From Bettongia penicillata ogilbyi (lineage: Eukaryota > Chordata > Mammalia > Diprotodontia > Potoroidae): DNA of 64,000 nucleotides. Below are positions 44,790 through 56,500 of this stretch, piece by piece (position 1 is the stretch's first letter; each line of letters starts with the position of its first letter). The notes under the pieces were generated by a model, which was not told where the DNA came from, made no database searches, and saw nothing but the letters and a program-made list of their open reading frames with translations. Position numbers and translations under genes: made by a program. The stretch spans positions 9,411,900 through 9,475,899 of the forward strand of contig JAJHZJ010000531.1 of assembly GCA_023548195.1 (NCBI GenBank), in the 5' to 3' direction.

Positions 44790-45630
44790 AATGAAAAATA
44801 TTTTCTGAAACTTATTATTTATTTTAAATGCTATTTTATTTTCAAATTTGGCATTTCAAAGTCTTTCCCTCCCTTTGAGCCCTCCTCCAGCCATGTGAGA
44901 AGGCAATCACTATAAAATCAATTCTCATGTGAAATCATGTAAAACACTTCTATATTAGCCATATCTTTCTTTAAAAGCAAGAAAAATAAAGAGAGAAAAT
45001 TATACTTCAATTTTCATTTAGACTTATCAGTATTTTCTCTGTAAGTGAATAGCATTTTTCATCTTAGATCTTTGGAATTATATTGATTAGGGAAATTATA
45101 ACACCTGCTACTATGCATAATTGTCTACCTCTCACTTCTCACTTCACTTTTTATAAGTTCATATAGGTCTCATAGTGAGTTTTTTTAATAAAACCTCCCC
45201 CTTATTATTTCTCACAGCACAATAGTATTTTTTCACAATTATATGCCACAACTTGTTCAGCCATTACCCTATGAATAAGCACCCCATTGATTTCTAATTC
45301 TTTGGCACTACAAAAGAACTGCCATTAATATTTTTGTACATGTACAACTTTTTAAAAAAATATCTTTTTAGGATCCAGACCTAGTTGCAATATTGCCAGG
45401 TCAAAGAGTAGTTGTAGTTCTTTGGCCTAGTTCTTAATTGTTTGCCAGAATACTTGGATCAGTTCACTACTCTACCAATAGTTCATTAATGTACCTCTTT
45501 TTCCCTTACTTCCTTCAGTATTTGTATTTTCTGATGGGTGTGAGGTGGAACTTCAAAGTTGTTTTCTAATTTTCCTTTCTCTAATCAATAAGGATTTAAC
45601 TCAGCATATATTTAAGAAATATATTTAAAA
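44790..45630 (-). mobile_element. Old L1 3' end (ORF2 C-terminus and 3' UTR)
   Basis: Antisense landmarks are ACAACTTGTTCAGCCATTAC, TTGATTTCTAATTCTTTGGC and ATTAATATTTTTGTACATGT (ORF2 C-terminus, 45230-45340). Then the 3' UTR runs down to 44790. It is more decayed than the copies at 3070-4435. Confidence 0.8.
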
Positions 45631-45641
45631 ATATTACTTCT

Positions 45642-47418
45642 GGCAGAGCCAAGATGGTGGAGTAGAAAGATGAATATACTCTAGTACTTTCCCCACAGCA
45701 CACAAAATACCTGTAAAAAATGACTGTCAACAAATTCTAGAGCAGCAGAAGCCATAGAACAACAGAGTGAAAGAGGTTTCCAACCAAAGGTAACCTGCAA
45801 GACCAACAGGAAAGGTCTACCTCACAGGACACTGAGCAGAGTGGAGCCCAGCCCTGGCCAGATGGCCCTGAGAAGAACAGAACCTGAAGAGATCTCTGGG
45901 ACAGAGTTCCCAGCAGGGAGGGTCCAGGATACCTCAACCTACAAGCACCAAAGAAAGCTCCAAAAGTCAGTATGGGAGGGCTCTCCCTTCAGGGCAAGAG
46001 GGGACCAGGGTTCCTGACCACAGCAACAGCAGCAGCAGACTTCAGCCAGCTATGGTGGCCAGGAAGCAACATGGGTCAATTGTCCAGCCAGTTCAGCTTA
46101 AAGTATCTGGTGGTAGGGAGAAGTTGATCTAAACCTCAGCCCTCAGTGATAGCCCTGCCCCCACCCAAAGCCCAGGGAGAATCAAGCAGCTGACTCCAAA
46201 AGCAGCCTTGAACATGATACTGGGGAGAGAAGGGGGAATAGGACCATCCTCTTGACAAAGTCAAGTAACTGGGTGGGAAAATGCCCCAAAAAAGGGAAAA
46301 AAATGAGACCACAGAAGGTTACTTTCTTGGTGAACAAGTGTCTCCTCCCATCCTTTCAGATGAGGAAGAATAAGGCATACTGTCACAGGAAGTCAAAACC
46401 CCTGCCTCCAGACCCTCCAAAGTGAACTTAAATTGAACTCAGGCAATAGAAAAGCTCAAAAATGAGTTAGCAGCTTGCTAAAGGAGAACCAAAACAAAAA
46501 ATGCTGAAGAAAATAACACCTATAAAAAGAGGCTAACTCAATTGGAAAAAGAGGTTAAAAAAGCCAATGAGAAGAAAGAGGTTTTAAAAAGCAGAATTAG
46601 CCAAATGAAGGAGAAAGTTCAAAAGCTCACTGAACAAAATAGTTCTTTAAAAGAGAGAATTGAGCTCAGGGAAGCTAATGACTATGACATAAACCAAGCA
46701 GTCAAAAAACAAAACCAAAAGTTTGAAAAAGGAGAAGATAATGTGAAACATCTCATTGAAAAAACAACTGACTTGGAAAATAGATCCAGGAGAGACAATT
46801 TAAAAATTATGGGACTACCTGAAAGCCATGATCAAAAAAAAAAAAAAATAGAGCCTAGACATTATGTTTCATGAAATTATCATGGAAAACTGTCCGGATA
46901 TTCCAAAACCAGAGGGCAAAATAAATATTGAAAGAATCCACAAACCACCTCCTGAAAGAGACCTGAAGAGAGAAACTCCTAGGAATGTTGTGGCCAAATT
47001 TAATAGTTCCCAGGTCAAGGAGAAAATACTGCAAGCAGCTAGAAAGAAACCATTTGAGTATTGCGGAAATACAATCAGAATGACACAGGATCTGGCAGCT
47101 TCTACATTAAGGGATCAAAGGGCTTGGAATAGGATATTCCAGAAGTCAAAGGAACTAGGATTAAAACCAAGAATCACCTACCCAGCAAAACTGAGTATAA
47201 TCCTTCAAGGGAATAAATGGTCATTTAATGATATAGAGGATTTTCAAGCATTCATGATGAAAAAACCATAGCTGAGTAGACAATTTGACTTTCAAACACA
47301 AGAATCAAGAGAATCATGAAAAGGTAAACAGGAAAGAGAAATCATAAAAGACATTCTAAACCTGAACTGTTTACACTCCTACATGGAAAGAAAATATTTG
47401 TAACTCTTGAAAAAAAAA
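45642..47418 (+). mobile_element. L1 5' half: 5' UTR, ORF1, post-ORF1 segment
   Basis: Starts with GGCAGAGCCAAGATGGTGG, the L1 5' end. The 5' UTR runs to about 46440 and has relatively high GC. ORF1 follows to 47271 (separate entry), then the post-ORF1 segment with GAACTGTTTACACTCCTACA and ATTTGTAACTCTTGAAAAAA. The element stops at a nine-base A-run (about 47409-47417), where a minus-strand L1 begins. The 3' part, including ORF2, is missing, the reverse of the usual 5' truncation. Confidence 0.85.
46450..47271 (+). pseudogene. L1 ORF1 (RNA-binding protein), frameshifted
   Basis: L1 ORF1 protein binds the element's RNA as a trimer. A Lys/Glu-rich coiled coil occupies the first part (LTQLEKEVKKANEKKE onward, to about 46780). 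The RRM-type start DLENRSRRDNLKIMGLPES follows. An A-run at about 46837-46850 shifts the frame. The second frame (46864-47271) gives ENCPDIPKPEGKINIERIHK, TPRNVVAKFNSSQVKEKIL and the C-terminal domain with MTQDLAAST and ITYPAKLSII. This frame ends in TAG at 47269-47271. An in-frame stop near 46480 also breaks the N-terminus. This is the best preserved ORF1 in the window and serves as reference for the others. Confidence 0.9.
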
Positions 47419-49033
47419 TGCCTCCTTTTTTATGGCACCTTTCAGCAAAGTGCAATTTATCTGTTTATCTCTTTTGATTAGGTCTGTTTTCACTTTTGCT
47501 CTGTTTGAGATCTTGATTGCTACCCCTACCTTTTGTTCAGCTGAAGCATGTTAGATTCAGCTTCATCCCTTTATTTTAATTCTGTGTGTCTCTCTCCATT
47601 TGAAGTGTCTCTTGTAAACACCATATTGTTAGATTATGGTTTCTAATGCATTTTGCTATTCACTTCTGTTCTATAGGTCACTCATTCCATTCACATGGAT
47701 GGTTATGACTACTAGTTTTTTTTTCCTTCTATCCCATTTTCTTTTGTGTTTTTTTTTCTGTTTTTAACCTATCCCTCTGAAAAGTTTATTTTGCTTCTAA
47801 TCACTGCCTCCTTTAATCTGTCCTCCCTTTTATCATTTCCCTCCCCTTCTCTTTTAGCTCCTTCCTCTCCTATTTCCATATTGGGTAAGTTATGTTTCTG
47901 TATGCAACTAATTTTGTACATTCTTCCTTCTTTGAAACAATTTCAATGAGTGAGGTTCAAGCGTTACCTGCTGTGACATCATTTTTTCTCTTCCACTCTA
48001 AAAGCTCTTCCTTGCATACCTCTTTTATGTGAGAAAAAATTCCCTGTTCTATCTCTCCCTTCTGCCTTTTCTAAGTATGTCCCCTTTCCTCAACCCTTCA
48101 TCTTTTTTTCTTAGATCACTCCAACATAATTGACTTATGCATTCCCTTTATCTAAATGGTTTTTAACTACTCAAATAATAATAATAGGTTTCCTAGTATT
48201 TACCTGTATCATCTTCCCATAAAGACATGTGAACAGTTTAACTTTTTTGAGACTCTTATGATTATTTACACATTTGCCTTTTTATGCCTTTCTTGAGCCT
48301 ATTATTTGAATTTCATATTTTCTTTGTAGCTCTGGTCTTTTCATTAGGAATTCTGAAAGTCCTATATTTCAGTAAATATCCATGTTTCCCCCTGAAAGAT
48401 TATACTCCTTTTTTTCCCTGGATTCTTGGTTGCAATCCTAGCTCTTTTGCCTTCTATAATATCAAATTCTAAGCCCTCAATTCTTTAATATGGGAGCTGC
48501 TAAATCTTGTGTGATTTTTACTGTTGTTACACAGTATTTGAATTTTTTTTGGCTACATGAAGTATTTTCTCTTTGACCTTCATGACTGCTTCCACCCTAC
48601 CTCCAGTACAACTGTCTTTTCTGGAATTGAAGTCCAGAACCATATATGGGTGATAGAGTTGCCAATACATGTCTGGAGCACCCACTACCAGAAAAAAGTG
48701 TCTCCTGTAATTTCTTTCTGACCAGTTGTCTGGCCCCCATGCAGTCCCTGGACTGAGATCTCCAAAAGCTTTTGCTATGACTGCTTTTACTGCCACCACA
48801 TTGTGGGACCCACCTGGCCCACCACCTCAGTTACATAAAATTATCTTGGCCATCTCTGAAGGTTTCTTGGGAGAGAATCATGTCTCACTTTGGTCTTGTG
48901 TTGGTTCTGCCACTATACAATTTGTTTTGAGATGTTAATGTCAAATTATTTGTTGTTTTGGGTTTTGTTTTTTGTTTTTAGAGTGGGATGCTTAGAGAGT
49001 TCACCTGGGTTGCCTCTAACCCATCATCTATGA
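47419..49033 (-). mobile_element. L1 5' half: 5' UTR, ORF1, start of ORF2 endonuclease
   Basis: The minus-strand 5' end is at about 49033, degraded. The 5' UTR runs to about 48590 and ORF1 C-terminal coding is at about 48560-48280. The spacer (about 47740-48260) resembles that of copy A. The endonuclease start lies at about 47680-47440 (TTGCTACCCCTACCTTTTGT on plus). It ends at about 47419, tail to tail with the plus-strand L1 half. The coiled-coil part of ORF1 seems deleted. Confidence 0.75.
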
Positions 49034-49044
49034 GACAAGTAAAT

Positions 49045-49145
49045 CTTGATAGCAGGGATTGTTTCACTTTTGTTTTTATTCTATGAATATCTAGAACAGT
49101 GCTCAGTGTACAGTAGATTCTTAGTATTTACTAAATAAAATTGGA
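49045..49145 (+). mobile_element. L2/MIR-type 3' tail
   Basis: GATAGCAGGGATTGTTTCAC and CAGTGCTCAGTGTACAGTAG, then ATTTACTAAATAAA. Confidence 0.65.
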
Positions 49146-50765
49146 ATTGAGAATAACTCATATGATCCAGTCTAAAAGAAAATGCAACTATTTCAGAGTT
49201 GCATGTCATTTGGGCTTACCTTTTTCTACCTAGTGACTTACATCAGTAATGAAAAGTTTGTAAGCTTTTCCTTCAGTTGGGGATTTTGGGTGGGGAGGAG
49301 AAAAGATAAGATCAGAATTTGGGTTTTTCATATTCGAACAAGTGAAAGAGTATTCTAGTTAAACCCACAAGAAGAGATATAGCAGGGTAGAGGAGGAGGG
49401 TTTTACATCTCTGTCTAACTCTCTTTATCCTGCCCCTTGCTTAGAGAAGCTTTGAGGTCTAGTGGACTTCCTACTCCTTACTGCTATCTTATCAGTGGAG
49501 TACTGTGCTAGGAATCAAGGACAGACTGAACACATATTCTCAGGTTTATAAAATCTCAATGGAAAGCTACATCGTAATAAAGGGAACTGTCATGAGGATT
49601 AAAGCAAGAGGAATACCAGGAACTCTAAGTTACCCCATTGCCACACGTAATTTCTCACCTCATGCTCACTTTCTACTGGGACTTTCTGTAGATTTGGTTG
49701 GAGAGCTTCATAGGTTGTTGGAGGGATTATTAGTATAATTATACCAACTGTGCCACCTTAAAAAAAATGAATTGAGCCTCGCTAATTGATAATCAACCCT
49801 CAGTCATGGTAGAAGACTTGTGAGTTATAAAATTAGAAAAGCAACTGACCCCTCAGGATTATTAAAGGCCTACATAGTTGCAGTTAGTCATTAGGAACTT
49901 GACTTCTTTGTGCAAGTGGAAGCTGAGATAGTAGCTCCAGAGAATATTATAAAAATATAATTTTCAATATCAAGATAAATTTGCAATCTTCTAATAAGCA
50001 TTTCTAACATTTCTGAATCATTTGCAACTTAGAAAGTTTATATTTATTCAGAAATAAGCTTCTGTTCTCTGCCTAAAACTAAAAACCTGAAAAAAGATTT
50101 TTAAAATAAATATATATTGTATCATAACATATGTGTTATTTTAATTAGAATGATATACATTGGGGATATGTTATAGAAAAGTGCGAGGTAGTGAAATTCT
50201 AATTAGGCTCAAATTTGATTTCTGTCATTTTTAGTAAGAGTTTTGCTGTCATTGTGTATATGATAGCAGTTAAAACTGAAAGCATTTTTAGAAGATTTTA
50301 AAAGGATAAAACAATAGTTGTGGCAGCACTTTACACATTTTCTGGACCTAACTCATTATCTGTGTATCAAGACTGTTTTGATCTTTACAATTTAAGTGAA
50401 ATAATTATTAAATAAAATTATTCTGATTGAGCTCAGAAATATAAATTTTTGAAACATTTTAGAATGAGTAGAATCATGAAGGCTGATTTTAATAAGATTA
50501 TTCTAAATATGTGTAGATCTTCACCGGATTGCTTTGTTTTTCTTTGCCTCTAATACTGGACTGTTATTACTTTCTCCTTATCATCTTTTAAACTTACGGA
50601 ATTATTTATTAAATGTATTTTATTTTAATTAATTAATTTATTGCTTTCAATTTCATTATTGTTTTAAATTATTTTGCATAAATAATGAAAATGTAGCCCA
50701 TCGAGTGTTGAGAAGGCCCCAAGTGAGTCTTTAAGTAGAACACAGGAAGGTTCTACACTGGTTTA
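49146..50765. other. Unique AT-rich sequence
   Basis: No repeat recognised. The 50090-50690 part is very AT-rich, with several TAATTA-type motifs (for example 50618-50640). No coding signal. Confidence 0.4.
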
Positions 50766-50769
50766 ACTG

Positions 50770-51412
50770 GTTTCTTTCCTGTCCAATCTATTCTTCCCAC
50801 CTATCAGGATAACATTTTTAATACATTTTGAAGCATGCCACTTTCTTGCTCAATAAACTTCAAGGATAAAATATATTAGCTACTACATGCATTTTGGGCT
50901 TTTCATGTCTTTTCCCATCTTACCTTTGTAGTCTTATAGAAACAAGACTTGTCTCTTGTTACTTATCTCTTTCCTTGTCTATACATTCTAGCTAAAATGA
51001 GTTATCAGTCATTTCCCATCCTTGTCCTTTATGTTCTCACATCCATGAATACTTGTAGGCCATCCCTAATTTCTAAAATGTATTCACTTTCCATCAAAAC
51101 TAGCTGAAATCATTTTAATCCTTCAATTGTCAGCTCAGCTACCCTTTGTCATATGTGGCCTTCCTGATTTTCCCAATTGAAAGTGACTTCTTTCTTCTCA
51201 AATACTCTTAAGGTAATAAGGGGCAGATTTCTTCTTTGCTTCTATTACATTTCACTTTGTATTATGCTCATTCATTTCTATGTTGTGTCCTCTCCCCCAT
51301 TATGTTATACTCTCTTTCAGGGTAAAGTTCTATACCATTGTTTATGGTTGTGTTTCCAGAGTGGAACATATAACATAGACAATTATATAAACCTTTGTTG
51401 ACTTAATTTGAA
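50770..51412 (+). mobile_element. L2 LINE 3' region
   Basis: Follows the L2 3' region in order: TCTTTCCTGTCCAATCTATT, then GCCACTTTCTTGCTCAATAA, then TGTCAGCTCAGCTACCCTTT, then TTTATGGTTGTGTTTCCAGA, ending in CCTTTGTTGACTTAATT. Confidence 0.65.
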
Positions 51413-53405
51413 GTCAGTTTTTGAAATAACCCTTTTTTTTTCTAGCTCTTTACCATGGTTATGGAGCATGATGCAAGGGTTTCTAAAATAAATTCAATTA
51501 TGAAACTGTTGTTAGGGGTTTTTTTGTAGGTTAACTTGCTTTATAAAGTTTTTTCCACTTTGGTTGAGGTAAAACTATCACTCAAAAATTTAAAAAAAGA
51601 AAAAAAAGATCAAGCCCAATCATTTAAGAATGAAATCTGTTAAATTATTTAAACCAATCTTTTTGATTGCATTACCATCTAGCTTTTTTTTTTGCATCTT
51701 CCCAAAAAGATAAACTCACTGAATATTGTTCCACATATAGTAGATACTAAAAAAAAAATTACAAAAAAACCCAACATATGTTTTGAATGAATCTATGAAT
51801 GATCCCAAGCAATATAGAAGACCCAATGTGATGATGGCTATAATGGGATAGCCTGGAATGTATACATGTTGGGTACTTGGATGGATATGACTTCCAATGT
51901 GGAAAGCTAAGAGGAAAGCAAAGTGTATTTTATTGCCAAGATCTAAAACAAATTTTATTGGAAACTTTTATGTTTGTAGGTTTGAGTAGTTTTTATAGTG
52001 AGGAGTTCTGAAAACAGCCATAAAATTTTGCCTTGGGGGTTATGATTACATTTGTATCTTCCCCAAACTTATATAAATAAAAAAGACAGTTTTTACTGTA
52101 GAAGCTTAAGAGGTTAGAGCAGTATTTGATCTGTGATGAACCTTTTATAGGTCTGCTGTTATAAGAATTTATTTTTAAAATAAAATAAAAAATACAACTT
52201 TAGAGGTCTTGATAAACAAATTTCACCTTCTGTGAATGGAAACTGAAGGCTAAAGTTTCAGTGCCAAAGGACTTTTTCCTGCCTAAGAAGGATTTAATGA
52301 CTTTATTATACTGTACAAAGTACCTTTACCATTAGATGATTCTGCAAGTTTACATAGTTAAAATGTAATCATTATAAATATTTTCTAAGCTTTAGAGAAA
52401 AAATTAAGTATACTTTGCTTAACTCTCTTCTGTCTATAATTCATGTCTGAGACTCTTACTTTGATAAAATGGACTTTGTATCCAAGAGAACCTGAGTGAT
52501 TAAACTATGAATTTCTATATTTTCATGCCTAGAGAATGGTGAAAGGCTAGATAGAAGAAGACCTTGTCCTTATGAGGTGGATTTCAAGTGGAAAGAAACT
52601 AATAGTGAAAAGGGGGCCAAGAAAAAGATATTAAATTAATTGTAAAAATATGGTAACACAGGATGATCCTTTTCTGAGATTAAAACTAAATTTTTCCGTT
52701 TAGGGAGTTTGCCTATAGTTATTTTCATTTCTTGATTGGATTTAATGGACTGAGTCCTGAGTGTTATCTACATAAGGTTTAGAGTATATTGATAAAGGGG
52801 CATTGAATACAGAATTACAAATTAATTGGGGACCAAAAGATTAAATTCTGAAGAACACAAGTGGGTCAAATTACCAAAGAAATAATAGATAATTTCATCA
52901 AAAGTAACTGCAATAATGAGACAACATTTTTGACACATGAACCCATCAGTCATATTTCTCTGTGACAGTATTACAGTCAGGCAGATGATATCTACTTCTC
53001 TTTTAAGGATGGAAACCAGGAATATAATAGTTTTACAAGTTTCAGAGATTGAAACTAGGAAAGTAATACATATGCTTGGAGGATTGCCCTATCATTGTCT
53101 CATTTATACCTTGAAATCATTATGGTAATGTTAGGAAGAGTCAATAGTTTATTTTGCATTTGCTTTCACTTATTCCCTCTTTTTTTTTCTATTTCTATAG
53201 AGTATTTTCAGTATTCAAACAAATAATTGTGGAAAGAGTGGGCAAATTTAATTCAATAGTGGTCTTATTGGAAAAGTTTCCTGTATCTTTCCATTACAAA
53301 TAATGTTATTTCTTGATTTAAAAAATATTTAAGATAAATTCTTTCTTCTTATTCTTTTTAATGTTTTAGAAATAAATGAATAGCAAATTTTCCTAATGGT
53401 TTGTT
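51413..53405. other. Unique sequence
   Basis: About 2 kb with A- and T-runs but no recognised repeat family, RNA gene or supported coding region. Confidence 0.4.
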
Positions 53406-53409
53406 ATTC

Positions 53410-53875
53410 TTTTTATGAGATTCTTTCGATCAATCAAATCTTCTCTCTATCCTACCCGCAGAAAAAATAATAAAAAACCACAATGCCGCAGGAAATACTC
53501 AGTCAAGCAAAACTCATTCCCATATTTGTTGTCTCAAAATTCTTGTCCAATTGTGAATGGGTAAGCAGTATTCAAAATCATTGGGTCCTGTAATCATGTT
53601 TGACTTGATCAGAGGATTCGGCTCTTTCAAAATTATTCATTTCTATTAAATTTTTATTTTATTATTCATTATTCTCCTGGTTCTGCTCACTCCACTCTGT
53701 ATCATTACAAAGTCAGTTTCAAGGGACATCAATTTCCTCTACCCCTTTCATATTTGTATAGCTGTCTACCTATAACTCCCAATCATTTTAGATAATGTCT
53801 TGCTATCATTCTGTTTTTCTTTTTTAGTTTGTCCTTTCTCCTCTGCCTTGTTTTTTTTTTTTTTTTTTTTTCCCT
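53410..53875 (-). mobile_element. Old L1 3' end
   Basis: Plus-strand landmarks (antisense) are ACTCAGTCAAGCAAAACTCA, TTGACTTGATCAGAGGATTC and TTCTCCTGGTTCTGCTCACT, CCACTCTGTATCATTAC. A long T-run (53851-53871) follows. Confidence 0.7.
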
Positions 53876-53884
53876 TTTAAAATT

Positions 53885-54700
53885 ACCCGGACAGCCAAAT
53901 CACTTGTAGGCCTTATTTGATTCCTTCTATGACCACTGTAGACAACAAAGTTCTTAGATTCTTTTTACTCTCCCCAAGAGAATGGAAGAACTTCATGTTT
54001 GAAAAGTCTTTCTTAATTGTATTTTTATTAAACTCTTTTATGTATTTCTTTATTCCAGAGTTTGTATCTGGTATCACAAAATTTCTAAGAAGCTCAAATA
54101 TCTTTATCAGGAACTTTTGGAAGTCTTCTATTTAAATAAAGTCCATCTTCCTTTCATACAATTATATCCAATTTGCTAGGTAAATTGTTTTATTATTATA
54201 AGCTCATATATTTTGACTTTTGGTTTCCCATATTTTTCACTGTTTTAAAACAATCTGTTTAAATTTTGTGAGAGCATGACTATGATTGCTATGTAGGTAA
54301 CTTTTTTTCCCCCTGGAAGCTTCAAATATATTTATTTTTTATTTATCCTATAAAGTCTCAATTTTGACTAAGAAGTTTCTAGGAATTTTTATTTTGGGAT
54401 TTTCTGTCTGGTTCCAAAATATGTGGGAAATTTTCTTTCATGATTTCTTAAAATATGAAGTATAGATTCTTTTGTTTTAGTCAGGGCTTTCAAATAGCTC
54501 AGTATTGTTTTTTAAATTATCTCCTTTTAGTTTGATATGTAAGTCAGATACCTTATTTTTTTCAACTTTTGACCTTGTTTCAATATTTCCTGTTATTTCA
54601 TTGAATCCTTAAAATTATTTTTAATCCATTCTACTTTTCAGATCGTCTGTTACTTGAGTAAAGTTTTACATCTCCTATCTCAATCTAATAATTCTATTTC
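53885..54700 (-). mobile_element. L1 ORF1 remnant
   Basis: Antisense resemblance to ORF1 of copy A: TTTCATGATTTCTTAAAATATGAAG (in part), GTCAGGGCTTTCAAATAGCT and CAGTATTGTTTTTTAAATTATC. These correspond to the Ile-Met-Gly-Leu-Pro-Glu region and following coding. Heavily decayed. Confidence 0.5.
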
Positions 54701-54704
54701 CAGT

Positions 54705-54785
54705 GGATACAATGATAGAATTTCAGTCAGGAAGACTGAGGTTCAAATCCATCCTCAAATATTAAGTTTGTGATCCTGGGCACCC
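54705..54785 (+). mobile_element. tRNA-derived SINE (MIR-type) fragment
   Basis: CAGTCAGGAAGACTGAGGTTCAAATCC (in part) includes a polymerase III B-box-like GGTTCAAATCC at 54740-54750, followed by TTTGTGATCCTGGGCACC. Confidence 0.65.
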
Positions 54786-55168
54786 ATTCATTCCCTTCCA
54801 GCTTTTGTAGCTTACTCTCAAGATTTCTTTCTCCATTATGCCACAACACCCTTCTTCCTCTGAAACTTTGCCTTTTGTCTACAACTTTCTCATCCCTGAG
54901 GGTCATTCTTCACCTATGTTGTCTTCCTCCAATTAATGATTGCTTTCAGATGCTCCATTATAAGGAAAATGCCAAGACAGACATTTTCCTTGTCTATTCC
55001 TCTCTGGGTTCCAATCCTGATTCTCTGGACTTCTTTCACCACCATGCCCCTACGTGGGTGCCTTCTTCCCTATCTTTCTCTCCCTCCCTTTTTTGTTTCC
55101 TTTTTTTGTGTCTTCCCCCCACCCCACTTTGGATTATAAGCTCTTTGAGGACAGAGCTATCTTTAAAA
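54786..55168 (+). mobile_element. Probable L2 3' region, left part
   Basis: C/T-rich sequence ending in GGATTATAAGCTCTTTGAGGACAG (in part) at 55130-55155, the common L2 3' motif. It is broken at about 55170 by a HAL1-like 3' UTR and resumes at about 55870. The 197-codon frame across 54770-55363 spans this junction and is not a gene. Confidence 0.5.
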
Positions 55169-55171
55169 AAA

Positions 55172-55855
55172 AAAAAGTTCATTTATTCACTTTTAGTTTT
55201 CAACATTCTTTTCCACAAAATTTTGAGTTCCAAATTTTCTCCCCATCTCTCTCCTCCCCCATTCCAAAATGTCATGCTTTCTGATTACCCCTTATCCCAA
55301 TCTTCCCTCCCTTCTAACACACCCCTCCCTTCCCTTATCCCCATCTTCTCTCTTGTCTTGTAGGGCAAGATAAATTTCTACACCCCATACTTGTATTTCT
55401 TATTTCCTAGTTGTATGCAAAAACAATTCTCAACATTTGTTCCTAAAGCTTTGAGTTCCAAATTCTCTTCCTTTCTCCCTCCCCACCCATCCCCACTGGG
55501 AAGGTAAGCAATTCAACATAGGTTATATATGTGTAGTTTTGTGAATGACTTCCATAATAGTCATGTTGTGTAAGACTAACTATATTTCCCTCCATCCCAT
55601 CTTGCACCTCATTTATTCTATTCTCTCTTTTGACCTTGTCCCCCCCAAAAGTGTTTATTTCTAATTTCTCCCTCTGCCCATTTACCCCCTCCCACCCTGC
55701 TTATCCCTTTCTCCCCTACTTTCCTGTAGTGTAAGATAGATTTTCATACCAAATTGGGTAGGATATTATTCCCTCCTTAAGTCAAATGTGTAAGCTTCAC
55801 TTTTTCCCTCTCACCTCCCTCATTTTCCTCTCCATTGAAAAACTTTAATAACTTT
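55172..55855 (-). mobile_element. HAL1-like 3' UTR
   Basis: Closely matches 38580-39240: TTTGAGTTCCAAATTTTCTC, ACTTGTATTTCTTATTTCCT, AATAGTCATGTTGTGTAAGA and ACTTTCCTGTAGTGTAAGAT. The minus-strand 3' end is at about 55172. It is truncated at the 5' side near 55855. Confidence 0.8.
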
Positions 55856-55864
55856 TTAAAAAAA

Positions 55865-55945
55865 AATTGGAATTAATTTGCAGCATTTCAGCATCACATC
55901 TGTCATATATCAAGTACTTAATAAATGTGTGTTGACTTGATGTTT
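55865..55945 (+). mobile_element. L2 3' tail, right part
   Basis: CATATATCAAGTACTTAATA then AATGTGTGTTGACTTGATG continues the L2 end broken at 55168. Confidence 0.6.
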
Positions 55946-56009
55946 TTTCTGACTCAGTTTCTTCATCAATACATCTCTAAACATTTTCCTCAACCCAAGA
56001 AAGAACATA

Positions 56010-56500
56010 TTGATGAATCTGGCATGCAAATAAAAACATCTAGAAAAGCAAAACATTAAAAAAGCTCAATTGAAATAGAAATTTTGAAGATTAAAGTAGA
56101 AATTTATAAATTGAAAGCAAATGAAAAACATCATTAAATTAATAAATGAAATTAGGAATTTTTCAAAAAATCAAAACTTATTTGCCAATTTGAATTCAAA
56201 ATGTGATAGTAAAACCAGATTACTAATATCACAAATGAAAATAAACACTTGCAACAAATGAATAAGAATTAAAGCAATTAACAGAAATTATTTTGCTCCA
56301 CTACATGACAATAAAATCAATAATTTTATGAAATGGATCTGTGCTTGCAAAGAAATATAAAATGACCAGATAAACAGAACAAGAAACTGATAACTTAAAT
56401 AATGTAGTCTCAGGAAAAGATATTGATAAAGGAGAGATTAAGAAAATTGAAATGGAAATTAAAGTATATCTGAAATTCCACCTCACACATTGGTAGTGAT
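56010..56500 (+). mobile_element. L1 ORF2 fragment (linker before reverse transcriptase)
   Basis: Readable in shifting frames: RNFSKNQNL, KTRLLISQMKINTCNK, RIKAINRNYFAPLHDNKINN. These match the L1 ORF2 segment between endonuclease and reverse transcriptase (YANKINN..EMD). Truncated at both ends. Confidence 0.75.

Noticed and set aside
46542..47271. Functional L1 ORF1
   Set aside because: Frameshift at the A-run near 46840 and an upstream stop; the copy also lacks ORF2 and a 3' end.
54740..54750. tRNA gene at the B-box-like motif
   Set aside because: No A box or cloverleaf; the motif belongs to a tRNA-derived SINE.
54770..55363. 197-codon plus frame, the longest in the window
   Set aside because: It crosses the boundary between an L2-like stretch and an antisense HAL1-like UTR and is rich in Ser/Leu/Phe/Pro from C/T-rich DNA. 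No motif.
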